Shown in pieces: positions 22,210 through 33,790 of a stretch of 64,000 nt of DNA (within the stretch, counting starts at the first letter, position 1; each line of letters starts with the position of its first letter). The translations under genes and the position numbers were made by a program. The notes beneath the pieces were generated by a model, which saw only the letters and a list, made by a program, of their open reading frames with translations, was not told where the DNA came from and ran no database searches. This stretch comes from Agapanthus africanus (Eukaryota; Streptophyta; Magnoliopsida; Asparagales; Amaryllidaceae), in NCBI GenBank assembly GCA_030015575.1, contig JASDDO010000014.1:167743911-167807910 (forward strand). The letters are read 5' to 3'.

Positions 22210-22560
22210 TTATGAGGTATCACATGTCCACACGTGATGGGCCTTTAAGAACCCGCTGGAGGAGTCAAAAGATATAATAAAAACTCAGAAAAGACCCCAA
22301 TGGGGCATCACGTGCTCACACGTGACCATGGGTCACGTGCAGACACGTGATGGGCTTTTAAAGCCTCTAAAATAATGAATGGAATTTAATTCTAAAAGTC
22401 AGAAAATACCTCAACGAGGTATCACGTGACCAATGGTCACGTGTTGACACGTGATGGTTAAAACTGAAACATAAATAAGCGGCTGAGAAAGGAACCCAAT
22501 TGGGGGTCACGTGCTGGCACGTGACCAAAGGTCACGTGCCAGCACGTGACTGTCTTTAAA
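22210..22560. repeat. First CACGTG cluster in the B 5' LTR
   Basis: About ten copies of CACGTG or ACACGTGA occur in 350 bases, often in pairs such as TCACGTGCTCACACGTGA. CACGTG is the plant G-box core, bound by bZIP and bHLH factors. The same cluster is in the 3' LTR at 34365-34705. It lies upstream of the TATA box. Confidence 0.75.
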
Positions 22561-22886
22561 AGCCTTATAATTTAATAGAATTGAATTCTAAAAGTTTCTG
22601 AATCTTTCCAAATGGAAAAAGGTCATGGGGAACCGTTGGATTAAAAATCCAAGGGTGATTAAAAATCATCAATTTATGGAAGAATCCCAAATAAGGAAAG
22701 ATTCCCCCTAAATCTAACCGAGATAACAAATAGAATATCTTTTGGATTTAAAATCCACGGTGAATAAAATTCACTGAATGATCTAAAGGCCCAGAATTAA
22801 TGATAAATATAAATCAAATCTCTCAACAATCAAATCAAATCTTTCAATGAGAGATTTGCTAAACAAAATGATTCTTTTCCTTCTCC

Positions 22887-22895
22887 TATAAATAG
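22887..22895 (+). promoter_or_regulatory. Probable TATA box of the B LTR
   Basis: TATAAATAG within CTCCTATAAATAGGAGCC, which is itself a near palindrome (CTCCTA/TAGGAG). It lies downstream of the first CACGTG cluster and upstream of gag. The 3' LTR copy is near 35038-35048. Confidence 0.6.
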
Positions 22896-22934
22896 GAGCC
22901 AAGAAGAGAAGAGAAGGGATCGACTTTTTTTGGG

Positions 22935-23405
22935 AGAGAAGAAACAGAGGGAGGAGAATTTAATTCTCAAGAGAAAAAAAAAGAAAAGAGAGGAGAATTT
23001 AATTCTCTGCAAAAGAAAAACCCTAGGTAAGAAAAGAGAGGCTTAAAAAGAGAATTTAATTCTCAAAAGAGTTTAACTCTTATATAAAGAAAAGAACTTA
23101 GTTCTTTCTCTGGTTGAGGATCTGCAAAGTGCACATCTCCCCATGAATTGAGAATTTAATTCTCATTGGGTTGAGATCCTGCCATGCAGATCTAAAATAC
23201 AGAGGAGGAATTGAGTTTTGAGAATTTAATTCTCCCAAACTTTCAGGAATTTAATTCCTCCTAAAACAAAACTAGGGGTTAACCCTAATCAAGAATTTAA
23301 TTCTTTTACATATCTGGGAATTTAATTTCTTTGAAAAGAAATCAGGGTTTTATCCTAAATAAGAATTTAATTCTTAAAGATAAGGAGAATTCAATTCTTA
23401 AAAGA
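22935..23405. repeat. GAATT-T-AATTC palindrome cluster in the B LTR
   Basis: About twelve copies of (GA)GAATTTAATTC(TC) or variants occur in 470 bases. Each is a perfect inverted repeat with one central T. The 3' LTR copies are at 35105-35220 and 58590-58850. Confidence 0.75.
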
Positions 23406-23409
23406 TCTC

Positions 23410-24115
23410 TGTTCATGAAAAGAACTAGGGTCACGTGCCTCACGTGACACCTGAACAGATCCCCCAAAATAAGAAGAGGAAAGCTTTAAAGCAATGCCTC
23501 ACGTGCTCCCACGTGACCCTCATTATATATGGAACAAAGCAAAGGCAGAAACAATTCTGGGCGCTCTCACGTGACACCACGTGACCCCTAATAAATGTTC
23601 TAATAAATCAGGGCATGAGTATACATCACATGCCCACACGTGATGGCTATGAAAATTAAAAGTGTTTAACACTTATTTGCAGAACAAAATAAAGGGGATC
23701 TGGCCCCACTTTTTGATGCCATCACGTGCTCCACGTGACCCCCGAAACACAGAAAGAAAAAGCAAAGGAAATGAAAGCTTTGGGCGCTCTCACGTGTTAT
23801 CACGTGACCCCTCAGCAAATGCTTTAACAATCAGCGCACTAATCCTCCTCACGTGGCAGCACGTGATGCTCCAAAGAAAACATAAAAAGTGTTTAACGCT
23901 TACTTACAGAACGAAGAAAAGGAGATCTGGCTCCACATTTAGGGCGCCCTCACGTGTCACCACGTGACCCCTAATGAGCATTCTAACAGACCAGAGCGGG
24001 GGCCTCCATCACGTGCCCACACGTGACGGCCAGGAAATTAAAAGTGTTAAACACTGATCTGCAGAATAAAATAAGGGAAATCAGGGCGCTCTCACGTGTC
24101 CGCACGTGACCCCTC
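23410..24115. repeat. Second CACGTG cluster in the B 5' LTR
   Basis: CACGTG occurs about eighteen times in 700 bases, in pairs about 8-12 bases apart (for example GCTCTCACGTGACACCACGTGACC). The same block is in the 3' LTR at 58870-59560. Being downstream of the TATA box it is probably transcribed. Confidence 0.75.
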
Positions 24116-24460
24116 CCTCCTTAGTGTTTAACACTAATTGGAAAACTCTATTTGCAGTGTTTAACACTGATTTTCTTAGTGTTTAACACTAAAACTTTAT
24201 TTGCAGTGTTTAACACTGATTTTCTTAGTGATTAACACTAATTGGAAAACTCTGTTCCCGGTGTTTAACACTGATTTGCTTTAGTGTTTAACACTAGTTT
24301 GAAATCTCTGCTACCGGTGTTTAACACCGATTTGCTTTTGTGTTAACACTAATTTGAAAGCCATGTGGCTAACACTGATTATCTTTTAGTGTTTAACACT
24401 AATTTGCTAATCTTATTCCCAGTGTTCAACACTGTTGGTCTGTAGTGTTTAACACTAGCT
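24045..24460. repeat. GTGTT-T-AACAC palindrome array in the B LTR
   Basis: About thirteen copies of AGTGTTTAACACT or close variants at intervals of 20-40 bases. Each is an inverted repeat around one T. The variant GGTGTTTAACACCG near 24315 changes both arms together. The 3' LTR copy of the array is at 59495-59905. Confidence 0.8.
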
Positions 24461-25285
24461 TTAGCCCAATTGGCTAAGTTTTTAGAGGCAAAGCCTCTTC
24501 TTCAATGGACCAACAGAAGGCCAATATTTCAAACATAGTTGGACTTAGCCCAAACTGGCCATAAGTCCTCAAATCATCTTGAACTGAGCACATCTGCTCT
24601 TTCAACCAATTTTTGCTCAAGGGTACATCTCTGAACTCCTCTGACATCTGTCGTTGTAATCCTTCAACGTCGTCAGAGAGGTGATGGGTCCCGACGGCCA
24701 TACATGCGATGGACCACTATGTCCTTAAACTGGAACATTAGAGCCAATTGCTCTTTTGTCGGATCTAAACGATCCCGTTAAGTTGATCTTAGTCTCAAAC
24801 TAGACTAACGTATCCTTAACAAACGTTTGAGTTGATCTTAGCCTCAAATATGGCTAACGTATTCTCAAACCAAAACCCCAAACCCAAATCTAAGAAAACA
24901 CGGATTTGGACTAATCCACGTCCTACGGGCGACGACATAAATTGGTCTCTGTATACAATCCACGGGCAACCACAAATAAAACAAACATCCACGACACGAA
25001 GTGACCACCTGGAGAAGGAGAAAGTTGTTACCGCGATGCGGTAGCGTAATTAACTGCAGGGGCTTGCGCCTGCAGGGAAGAGCGTCCCCACAATCAAAAA
25101 CCCCTCAAGCGAGGGGGAATCTGACGAAGTCTGCTACATCGGATGCATCCGTCTAAACCTCCGATACACGGTGCCATAAATCAACTTGGCATCTTCGGAG
25201 AGGTGGACGGATAGCACCAATTAGCATCTGCCCCGAATTTCAGGCAAGACGTCCGTCGCGCCGTCTTTCGGAGGGGAACAGATTC

Positions 25286-25304
25286 TGGCACGCCCGGTGG
25301 GACC
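25286..25304 (+). other. Primer-binding site of B
   Basis: TGGCACGCCCGGTGGGACC, five bases after the LTR, identical to those of A and C. Confidence 0.7.
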
Positions 25305-25429
25305 TTTTCCACTTTCCACTCCACACTTCATGTGTCGTGTTCGCGAACGAATCGCGGTTTACTGTGGTTGCCTGTGGATTCGAGGTACTAAGATTTGGCG
25401 TCTTGCTCCGTGCAGAAAACAGAAGATCA

Positions 25430-28400
25430 ATGACTTCAAACTGCACTACCTGCAACTGCAACTCTCGCTCGGTCCTTGCTGGAGGAGTGACTTATGGGCC
25501 CCAAGCGGCCTCCCTTTTCAAGATGCCAGTGGAGCAGGTAACTCAGGCCACCACTGGATTATTCTTCGGGACCATGCTCCCACCGTTGAGCTTCAATGCC
25601 ACAATGATGTTGCAAGAAGCCCCAAAGAAGTCGGTCTTTGATCGGCTTACCACTGCCGCGACCCCTCTCAATGGGTCGCCCAGCTTCAATACCTCAGTTT
25701 TCAACAGACTGGGCCAGAACATCTGCAAACCCGCGATACCCGAAGCTGCCATCCCAAAGCGGATAGCTATCCTGGCTCAAGCGGACGAAATCATTGGAAA
25801 GGCTCCTCCTTCCAAGAAGTCAGTTTTTACAAGGCTGGCCATTCCGGTTGCTGCTCCAAGCGAGGTCCTCAAAGCTGCTTTCCCTGCTCAGAGGTCTGTC
25901 TTTGACAGATTAGACATTGCTTCTCAACGGGCGTCAGTGTTCGATAGGCTAGCACCAATAACAGTCTCTCCTCAAAGCACGGGGCATGAAGAAGCTTATC
26001 CAACAACGGAAGTGATCTCATCCACACGACATGCTCGACGTCGCCACTGGCGCCGAGTAAGGAAGGCTAGGGGCAACTCCCCCTCTGAGAAAACTCCACC
26101 AGCTCCAACGGTGGGGATCGATGCTGCTGTTCCAACTGGGAACAGCTTTGAATTGCTGAACACGGTGCGCAGAAACTCTCCTACCGCCGTACTAAAAAGA
26201 TCCCCTCCTCTGGTGGGAAATGTTGCGGAAACCAAGCCAGAACAGTCCTCTCAGCGGCTGTCCTCTATAATCTACAAGGTCTGACGCCATGTCCAAGACT
26301 CGGTGATTGATCGAAATTTCTCCCCCCAGCAAAATAAGCTGAAGGTCCGGCAGGAAGAAAACCGTCCTGTTAAGCCACAAAAGATGATGACTACTTGGGT
26401 GCTCACGACAGTGGCCCCCTCAACGTCAACCACTCAGAAAAGAAGGAGGCCAGAGAAAGCCCCAGTAAACGTGGCAGACCACAAAGACGCTAAGCCCAAA
26501 TGCCCCAAGTCTGTGGGCATGGTGGTGCACACCGTATACATGGCTTCTGGAAAGGAGGAAAGCCGTGCTTCGACGGGTCACCGACCGCTCACCCGATCCC
26601 TGACAAAAGCCCAGGAGGAACAGCAGAAGTTTCAAGAGATGATGACTGCGATGGCCGCACTGACCGGGCCAAAAGAAAGCCCGGAAACATCATCAGAACA
26701 GCGTCACGAACAGGAAACTGACGCTGACTTCCTACGCAGAGTCCTCGAAAAGAAGGACAGAGAAGCAGCAGAACAAGCTGCCAACATAAAACGAATGGCG
26801 ATTCTCTTCCAAGACATGGTCGGGATGATATTACAGCCGGATCCTCCAGCTGAAGACCATCCGATCATTATTGAAGATGACCGAGCGGAGACGTCAAATC
26901 CCCTTCCGGCTTGTTCAGCAGCCAAAGAGGAGACCATCTCAAAAGCTACGCTTGATGATTATATTGCTCAGAAAATACGAGCTCACCGAGCGAACGAAAC
27001 GGCCGGCCAAGTTGTTAAAACTGGGCGACCATATCCGGGATGGTATGACCAAATAAGTTAGCCGCCGGGATGTACGATCCCTAAATTCCATGTGTACAAG
27101 GGGACAGGCAATCCCCACCAGCATGTCGCTCAATTCAGAGCCTTATGCGGCAACACTGGAGGCGATGATAAACCGCTGCTTCTCCAATTCGTCGGCAGCT
27201 TAGCAGAAACAGCCTTTGAATGGTATTCGGAGCTACCTAACGACTCTGTCAAAACATTTGCGGAGATGGAGCTACTGTTTACACAAAGATTCGCGAGTGC
27301 TAGCGGACGCACCCCGATAACAGCGCTAATCAACGCCAGGATAAGGCCAGGCGAAATGTGGGTTAAATACGCAACACGATGGCGGAATCTGTGGTCGAAA
27401 TGCGAACAACGCATCGAAGAAGCACCTGCGGTAGGCATGTTCGTGGGCACTCTTGATCCACAAGCGACCATCTCGCAATTCATGATGTTCTTCAAGCCAA
27501 CTACTTTCCAGGCCTTGATTGACAAGTTGGCCCAAATGGATCAGATGGATCATAGATCATCTTCTTCAAAGACGGATCCTCGGAATGAAAAGGGGAAAGG
27601 AAAAGCAACTTTCGTCGCCAATACTCAACGACAACCGAGCAACTTAAAGCCAGTTTTCCGTCGAAACAATATGCGTCCACGCCCATCCCTCGAGGAGAGA
27701 CTGGGACGTCCTTACTCGTTTCCTCAGGACAAAACGAGAAGACTGTTCGAGCTGGCAGTGCGCAACAGACTCATTAATCTGCCGAATCAAAAACGTCCGT
27801 TGCAGCCAGGCGATGTCAACGATCTCAATTATTGCCCTTACCACCAGACGGTAAGTCACCCGATTGAGGATTGCTTCGTCTTTAAAGGATGGATCGAGGA
27901 TCAGTATCTACAAGGCAAGTTTGCGCTGTCCGAGAAGTGGAAAATAAACCCACCGCAGCCACACACTCCGAAAAAGAAGGACACACTGGGGGCAACTTGT
28001 TCTTTTGTTAAAAGAGCTCCATAGGAGGTCGTGCTGTCAGCCAAAACCAAAAGGATGCTGAATGATCTCCAGACATGCCCGGCGATCGGGTGGAAGAACT
28101 CGCTAGAACCCCAGATCGTCGAAGGGATGCTAAAGCCGCACCCAACTCCAAAGATCGATGGTGAAGGCCCCAGCACTCACACCCAGCCGTCAAAATCTTC
28201 AAAGAAAAACAAGAAGAAATCCAAGAAGCTCGTGAAGCCTGGCGACAAGCGCACGGATTTGCAGAAACAGATTGACGCGTTGGAAGAATATAATCAGAAG
28301 GCGCGAACCCCAGTCACACTTCAAGAATTTCTCAGCCACGTTCTTGAGGACGGAGATGATGACAATGGAGAAGACTCGTCGGATGAATCTGAAGATTATG

Positions 28401-29578
28401 TGGTAAGCTGCCATGCGATCTCTCACTCGTCAATAAATGACGAAGAAGATCCTTACACAGAGAAGCTGGGGGCAGATTCTGAACCAGAACTTCTGTGGCC
28501 GTCAGACGAGATGATCGATGCCTTCCTGAACGAAGCCCGTCTTAAAAGCAAAGCCGATCAGGAGCACGAGATGGCCATATTTGAAAAGGCCAAATGCCGG
28601 CGACTGGACAAAAGGGTCGAAACACTCCCACCAGATCAAAGTACATCCGCCGCAAATGAAAGCAGGATCAAGAAAAGGAAACGATTCGCCAAAGCCATAT
28701 CAATGGGGATGAGGCCGCTCTCTTTCAGAGAAAATTCTCCTGGTGGTATACATTTTGATGAAACGGATGTACACCCTAACTTCTGCTTATATCATCAGAG
28801 GATCGCACATCCTACTGAAGACTGCAACTCCTTTAAGTGTTGGTGGCAAGGATATGTCGCTCATAGACAACACGTCAATAGAATAAAGCGGGAAGCTCGT
28901 AGACAGTGAAAAAATACGACAGATGAGCATAAAAGAGTTGCCGGCAATTGTCATAGGGACAAGCCCGGGGGATCACGAGTTCTCACCTTTGGAAGCGATT
29001 CTGACGAAGAAGCCGCCCTTAACCCTCTCTTCAAGGAATTCATTTCTAAAACAAAATAATTGGAGAGTTGTGAGAACGCTCAACCGTGCAATCTCACGCT
29101 ACCCGAAAAGAATCTCGGACCCGCAAACGACGGAGCAAACGAAATGAGAAAGGAGAAGGAAAAAACGGCCTTTGTTGCCAACACTCAACAACAGCCGAGT
29201 AACCCGAGACCGTTTTGTCGTCAAAACAACAAGCCGCGATACCTCAATGAGAAGTTGAAACGTCCTTACTCGTTTCCCAAAGATAAAACAAAGAAATTGT
29301 TCGAGCTAGCAGTGCGCAGCGGGCCCATCACTCTGCCAGATCCAAAACGTCCATTGCAACCAGGTGACATTAACAATCCTAACTATTGTCCCTACCACAG
29401 AGTAATAGGTCACCCACTCGAAAATTGCTACGTCTTCAAAAACTGGGTTGAAGACCAATACCAACAGGGCAAGTTCGCGCTGCCCGAAAAGTGGAAAGTA
29501 AACCCGCTACAACAACATGCTCCGAAAAAGGTGGATATGCCGGGGGCATCATGCTCATTCATAGGGAAAGCCCCATAG
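25430..29578 (+). pseudogene. gag: gag of element B, one reading frame with five in-frame stops
   Basis: The start is the ATG at 25430 (MTSNC), equivalent to 7704 in A; a longer start at 25337 is possible. Order: Cys cluster, five SVFxRL motifs (residues about 67-175), an Arg-rich segment (ARRRHWRRVRK), linker, gag core (27090-27510, with AFEWYSEL), and three CX2HX4HX4C modules near 27835, 28785 and 29390. In-frame stops are at 26282-26284, 27059-27061, 28022-28024, 28907-28909 and 29057-29059. All pieces share one frame over 4.1 kb, with no net frameshift. The stops at 26282 and 28022 are Trp codons in A or C (TGG to TGA or TAG). The third finger module resembles module 1, not the pol-embedded module 3 of C, so it is probably a duplication. 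The frame ends before any protease. Confidence 0.87.
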
Positions 29579-29756
29579 ACCGAAAAGTCAGTAAACTAGA
29601 GATGCGTCTCAAATACGGCGACGGTGGACCGAAACGTCCTTAAACTAACGACGGACCGCAATGTCCTAAAACTTGCAAATGACCGAAATGTCGTTAAGCT
29701 ACTCCCAACCCGCAGCATCTTCAGGCTGACGTGGTAAAAAAAAAACAGTACGTCCA
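29579..29756. other. Start of the B 3' region with GGAC...GTCC-type motifs
   Basis: Short phrases such as GGACCGAAACGTCC recur (near 29628 and following), the same arms-and-loop type found in the LTRs of this family. No coding potential is seen. Confidence 0.5.
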
Positions 29757-30013
29757 CAAGCAAAATGGGCACGGATGAAAACCCGAAAGGGCTCCGTGAG
29801 TAAAAACAGCAGGGCTACCGGCGAGTGTTCGTGAAAACCCGAAAGGGCGCGACCTCGTTAAAAAAAAATAAAAATAAATAAAAAATTTAAAAAGAACGGT
29901 ATGTCCATAAGCAAAGGGGGCACGGATGGAAACCCGAAAGGGCTCCGTGAGTAAAAACAGCAGGGCTACCGGCGAGTGTTTGTGAAAACCCGAAAGGGCG
30001 CAACCTCGTTAAA
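29757..30013. repeat. Two copies of the ~143-bp unit in B (reverse orientation)
   Basis: The unit with AACCCGAAAGGGC occurs twice, separated by an A-rich tract at 29861-29895. It is the reverse complement of the units in A (3700-3965) and C (46226-46515). Confidence 0.75.
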
Positions 30014-30545
30014 AGACACTTAGGTCCTCTCGACCTTGTAAGGAGAAACCACCCGCGTGAGATCCTTACGACTCACAAGAGAGCAACACACTTAGGGATC
30101 CTCACGATTCCTAAGGAGAAATTACACTTGCGAGATCCTCACGACTCGTAAGGATAACTCTCTTATGGGACCCTCACAGCTCATAAGATTTGAAAGTCTT
30201 AAGTTACAGAGACCTGAACCTGTTCTTAAGCAACCCACACAACCTTCGATATGGCCCTACAAGCGGCTCAATGCTGACCCTTGTATACAATCCACGGGCG
30301 CGAATAAACATTTCCCTAACCAAGTCCCACCCGTGACTGGGGATATGTCCATACGGTGAACAACCCTTGTAAGTCCTCTATACTTATAAGGAGAAAACCC
30401 TTTTGTAAGATCCTTACGACTTACAGGGGAACATACACTTAGGAATCCTCACGATCCCTAAGGAGAAAACACACCTACGAGATCCTCACGACTTGTAGGG
30501 AGAAATATCTTTGTGAGACCCTTACGGCTCATGAAGTCAAAAGCC
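30010..30545. repeat. Hairpin clusters of B, first group
   Basis: Modules with changing arms and a shared loop (CTCAC or CTTAC on this strand) surround GTATACAATCCACGGGC at 30283-30299. Examples are CTTAGG-GATCCTCACGATT-CCTAAG near 30090 and CCTACGAGATC-CTCAC-GACTTGTAGG near 30475. They match clusters in A and C. Confidence 0.65.
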
Positions 30546-30809
30546 TTAGTCGGCGGGATCATAACCCTGTTCGCTAAGCCACCTTTGTTCAACATCGACA
30601 GAGGCAAATGATGATTCGCTCCTGGCAATGTCCCAGTTGTAGCGATGCTGATGCCTAAACCGGTATCAAATTCCAAGTTCGTTCATGGCAAATGATGATT
30701 CGCTCCTGGCAATATTCCAGTTGTAGCGATGCTGATGCTGAGATTGGCACCAGATTCCAAGTTCCACACTCGCGATAAAAAAAACAGCGAGCCATACGTG
30801 CATACGAAA

Positions 30810-31020
30810 TAGCCGAAATGATGGGGCAACTTGCAATAAAAATCAGCAAGTAAAAAAATGTATGCATGAAAAATAGCCGAAATGATTGGGCAACTCGCAA
30901 TAAAAAGCAGCGAGTAAAAATAAAATAAATAGCCGAAATGATTGGGCACCGCGAAAAATAGACGAAATGATTGGGCAATCGCGATTTTCGCGATATAAAA
31001 AGCTGAAATGATAGAGCATC
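30810..31020. repeat. AGCCGAAATGATTGGG repeats (B)
   Basis: AGCCGAAATGAT(T/G)GGGCA occurs about four times, with AAGCTGAAATGATAGAGCA as a variant. It is the reverse complement of the blocks at 2755-2925 and 44970-45200. Confidence 0.7.
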
Positions 31021-31327
31021 GCGGAAAGAATAAAAAAATGATGAAAGAATGAAACTTTTTGCCCTACAAGTGATGCTACATCAATCCCTGTATACAATCC
31101 AGGGGCGCAAACAAAGAAGGAGTCGCACTCTTCCTTCCCAGGTTTCATTAGAAGAAGAAGCCGAATCTCGACGGGCCACAAATAACCTAGAGATCATCTC
31201 AACACTCGTCTCATCACAGCGGACACATCATCAAGCAAAGCGGAACAGCAGCAACTCCCAGTTCCATGGCTCGGCGATATACATATCACCAAGAGTCAAA
31301 CTTCCATTCCGTGAAATGCAGATATAA

Positions 31328-31985
31328 TCAGCAAAATTCCTGGTCACGTGGAACGCAGATAATGTCACTCTTTGACCCCGTGGAAAACGTCCAGAGCGGA
31401 TCCTGGTCCTCGCAGAGCACGGCAGTGAACCCGTGTGAAGCATCCAGAGCGGAGCCTAGTCCTCGCCTAACGCGGCAGTGAACCCGTGTGAAGCATCTAG
31501 TGCAAAATTCCTGGTTACGTGGAACGCGGATAACGTCACTCTTTGACCCCGTGGAAAACGTCCGGAGCGGATCCTGGTCCTCGCAGAGCACGGCAGTGAA
31601 CCCGTGTGAAGCATCCAGAGCGGAGCCTAGTCCTCGCCTAACGCGGCAGTGAACCCGTGTGAAGCATCCAGTGCAAAATTCCTGGTCACATGGAACGCGG
31701 ATAACGTCACTCTTTGACCCCGTGGAAAACGTCCAGAGCGGATCCTGGTCCTCGCAGAGCACGGCAGTGAACCCGTGTGAAGCATCCAGAGCGGAGCCTG
31801 GTCCTCGCAGAGCACGGCAGTGAACTCGTGCGAAGCATCCAGAGCGGAGCCTAGTCCTCGCCTAACACAGCAGTGAACCCGTGTGAAGCATCTAGAGCAA
31901 AATTCCTGGTCACGTGGAACACGGATAACGTCACTCTTCGACCTCGTGGGAAACGTCCAGAGCAGATCCTGGTCCTCACACCAAC
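31328..31985. repeat. ~171-bp tandem repeats, unique to B in this window
   Basis: The phrase AAAATTCCTGGT recurs near 31333, 31503, 31673 and 31899, giving units of about 170, 170 and 226 bp; the last contains an extra ~54-bp sub-unit (GCATCCAGAGCGGAGCCT). The repeats create long minus-strand frames that are not genes. No copy is seen in A or C. Confidence 0.8.
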
Positions 31986-33080
31986 ATGGAGTGATCACCA
32001 CCGCGACATTCGTCTCGATACAGAGGACGCGATGCCAACAAACGAAGCAAAGGCCAAATTCCTAGCTTCAACGTCTTAACGGTAAGTCATATAAAACCGA
32101 AAAGACAATCAGAGATCATCTCATACCAACATGGAGTGATCACCACCTCGACGTTCGTCTCGACACAGCAGACGCAACATCACCGAAAGGAGTCACGGCA
32201 AAATCCCTGGTTCCAGACCTCGACGGTTCACCAGCAACCTAGAGCCAACCGCGACATTCGTCTCGATACAGAGGACGCAATGCCAACAAACGAAGCGAAG
32301 GCCAAATTCCTAGCTTCAACATCTTAACGGCAAGTCATATAAAACCGGAAAGACAATCAGAGATCATCTCACACCAACATGGAGTGATCACCACCTCGAC
32401 GTTCGTCTCGACACAGCAGACGCAACATCACCGAAAGGAGTCACGGCAAAATCCCTGGTTCCAGACCTCGACGGTTCACCAGCAACCTAGAGACAACCAT
32501 GACATTCGTCTCGATACAGAGGACGCAATGCCAGCAAACGAAGCGAAGGCCAAATTCCTAGCTTCAACGTCTTAACGGCAAGTCATATAAAGCCTGAAAG
32601 ACCATCAGAGATCATCCCACACCAGCGTGGAGTGGTCACTACCTCGACATTCGTCTCGATACAGCAGACAAGATGTCACAACAGCGTTCTTCCTCCAACA
32701 GGATTCGCACATGACAAAGCAAACGAAGCGAAGGCCAAATTCCTAGCTTCAACGTCTTAACGGCAAGTCATATAAAGCCTGAAAGACAATCGGAGATCAT
32801 CTCGAACCAATGCGGAGTAGTCACCACCTCGACGTTCGTCTCGATACAGCAGACGCAACATCACCAAAAGGAGCCACGGCAAAATCCCTAGTTCCAAATC
32901 TCGACGGTTCATCAGCAACCAAGAGACAACCATGACATTCGTCTCGATACAGAGGACGCAATGCCAGCAAACGAAGCAAAGGCCAAATTCCTAGCTTCAG
33001 GGTCTTAACGGCAAGTCATATAAAGCCTGAAAGACTATCGGAGATCATCCCACACCAGCGCGGAGTGGTTATGACTCATC
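31985..33080. repeat. ~247-bp tandem repeats in B
   Basis: GGAGTGATCACCAC or GGAGTGGTCAC recurs near 31989, 32134, 32382, 32629, 32816 and 33064. Most units are about 247 bp, with shorter ones of about 145 and 188 bp. They are the reverse complement of the units in A (1500-2340). Confidence 0.8.
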
Positions 33081-33359
33081 GGGGCTCTCCAAAATGAGCC
33101 TAACCTCAAGTAAAAAGCGGCATGGCAAATTCCTAACGCTTGCTCTTCCGACGGTCAAACTGCCAAGGAGGATTGCTTGAAGACGTCTTGTCCAGCCCCC
33201 GAAGGGATCAGAGACACGGCAGTCGCAGGGCTACTCGAAGAGCACGATTGCCTATCGAGGAATATATCAGCTCATGCGACGGTACGACGGCCAAAACCCT
33301 AAGTACCACAGACCCTAACGGACTTCTGTCGTAAAGAGCGGAGTTAACTGTGACGTTAG

Positions 33360-33790
33360 GATATTCTTGCGAGATCTGCTCGATCCGTTTCGACTCGTGA
33401 GGAAATTGATGTCTTTGCGAGAACTTCTCGATTCGTCTCGACTCGTGAGATAAAGCCTTAGGAAGTAGGGATTAAAAAACCTATTTCCTAAGCACTGGGA
33501 CCCTGCAAGTCGGCCCAAAACGGTCTCTTGCATACTATCCACGGGTCTCACTCTCCAAAGTCGAATCTCGACAAGGAGGGAAATAACCGCTTACGGGTCC
33601 TCTCGACTCGTAAGAGGGAAAATTCTCTTATAAGATCCTTACGACTTATGAGAGAGAACACACTTAGGAGTCCTCACGACCCCTAAGGAGAAAATACACC
33701 TACGAGATCTTCTCGATCCGTAGGGAGAAAAGTCTTTATGAGACCCTCACGGCTCATAAAGTTGAAAATTCTTAGGTGGCAGATCCTAAC
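33360..33790. repeat. Hairpin cluster of B, last group
   Basis: Modules include CTTTATGAG-ACCCTCACGG-CTCATAAAG near 33735 (perfect 9-base arms), CTTAGGAG-TCCTCACGAC-CCCTAAG near 33662 and CTTACGGGTCC-TCTC-GACTCGTAAG near 33590. They correspond to A 745-1010 and C 43610-43830. Confidence 0.7.

Larger units (their letters stand above)
22003..25280 (+). repeat. 5' LTR of B (3278 bp)
   Basis: It starts TGTTCCCGCC and ends GAGGGGAACA. The last ~730 bases (from about 24550) match the LTRs of A and C. The first ~2.5 kb is unrelated to them and is made of repeated motifs: CACGTG, GAATT-T-AATTC and GTGTT-T-AACAC. A TATA box is at 22887-22895. No gene is seen in it. Confidence 0.93.

Noticed and set aside
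24474-24701. 75-residue minus-strand ORF in both B LTRs
   Set aside because: It is kept because the LTRs are recent copies; the matching part of the A and C LTRs does not encode a similar peptide in full.
31328-32001. Minus-strand ORFs of 124-144 residues with repeated Cys/Arg/Asp phrases
   Set aside because: They follow the ~171-bp tandem repeats and are absent from A and C.
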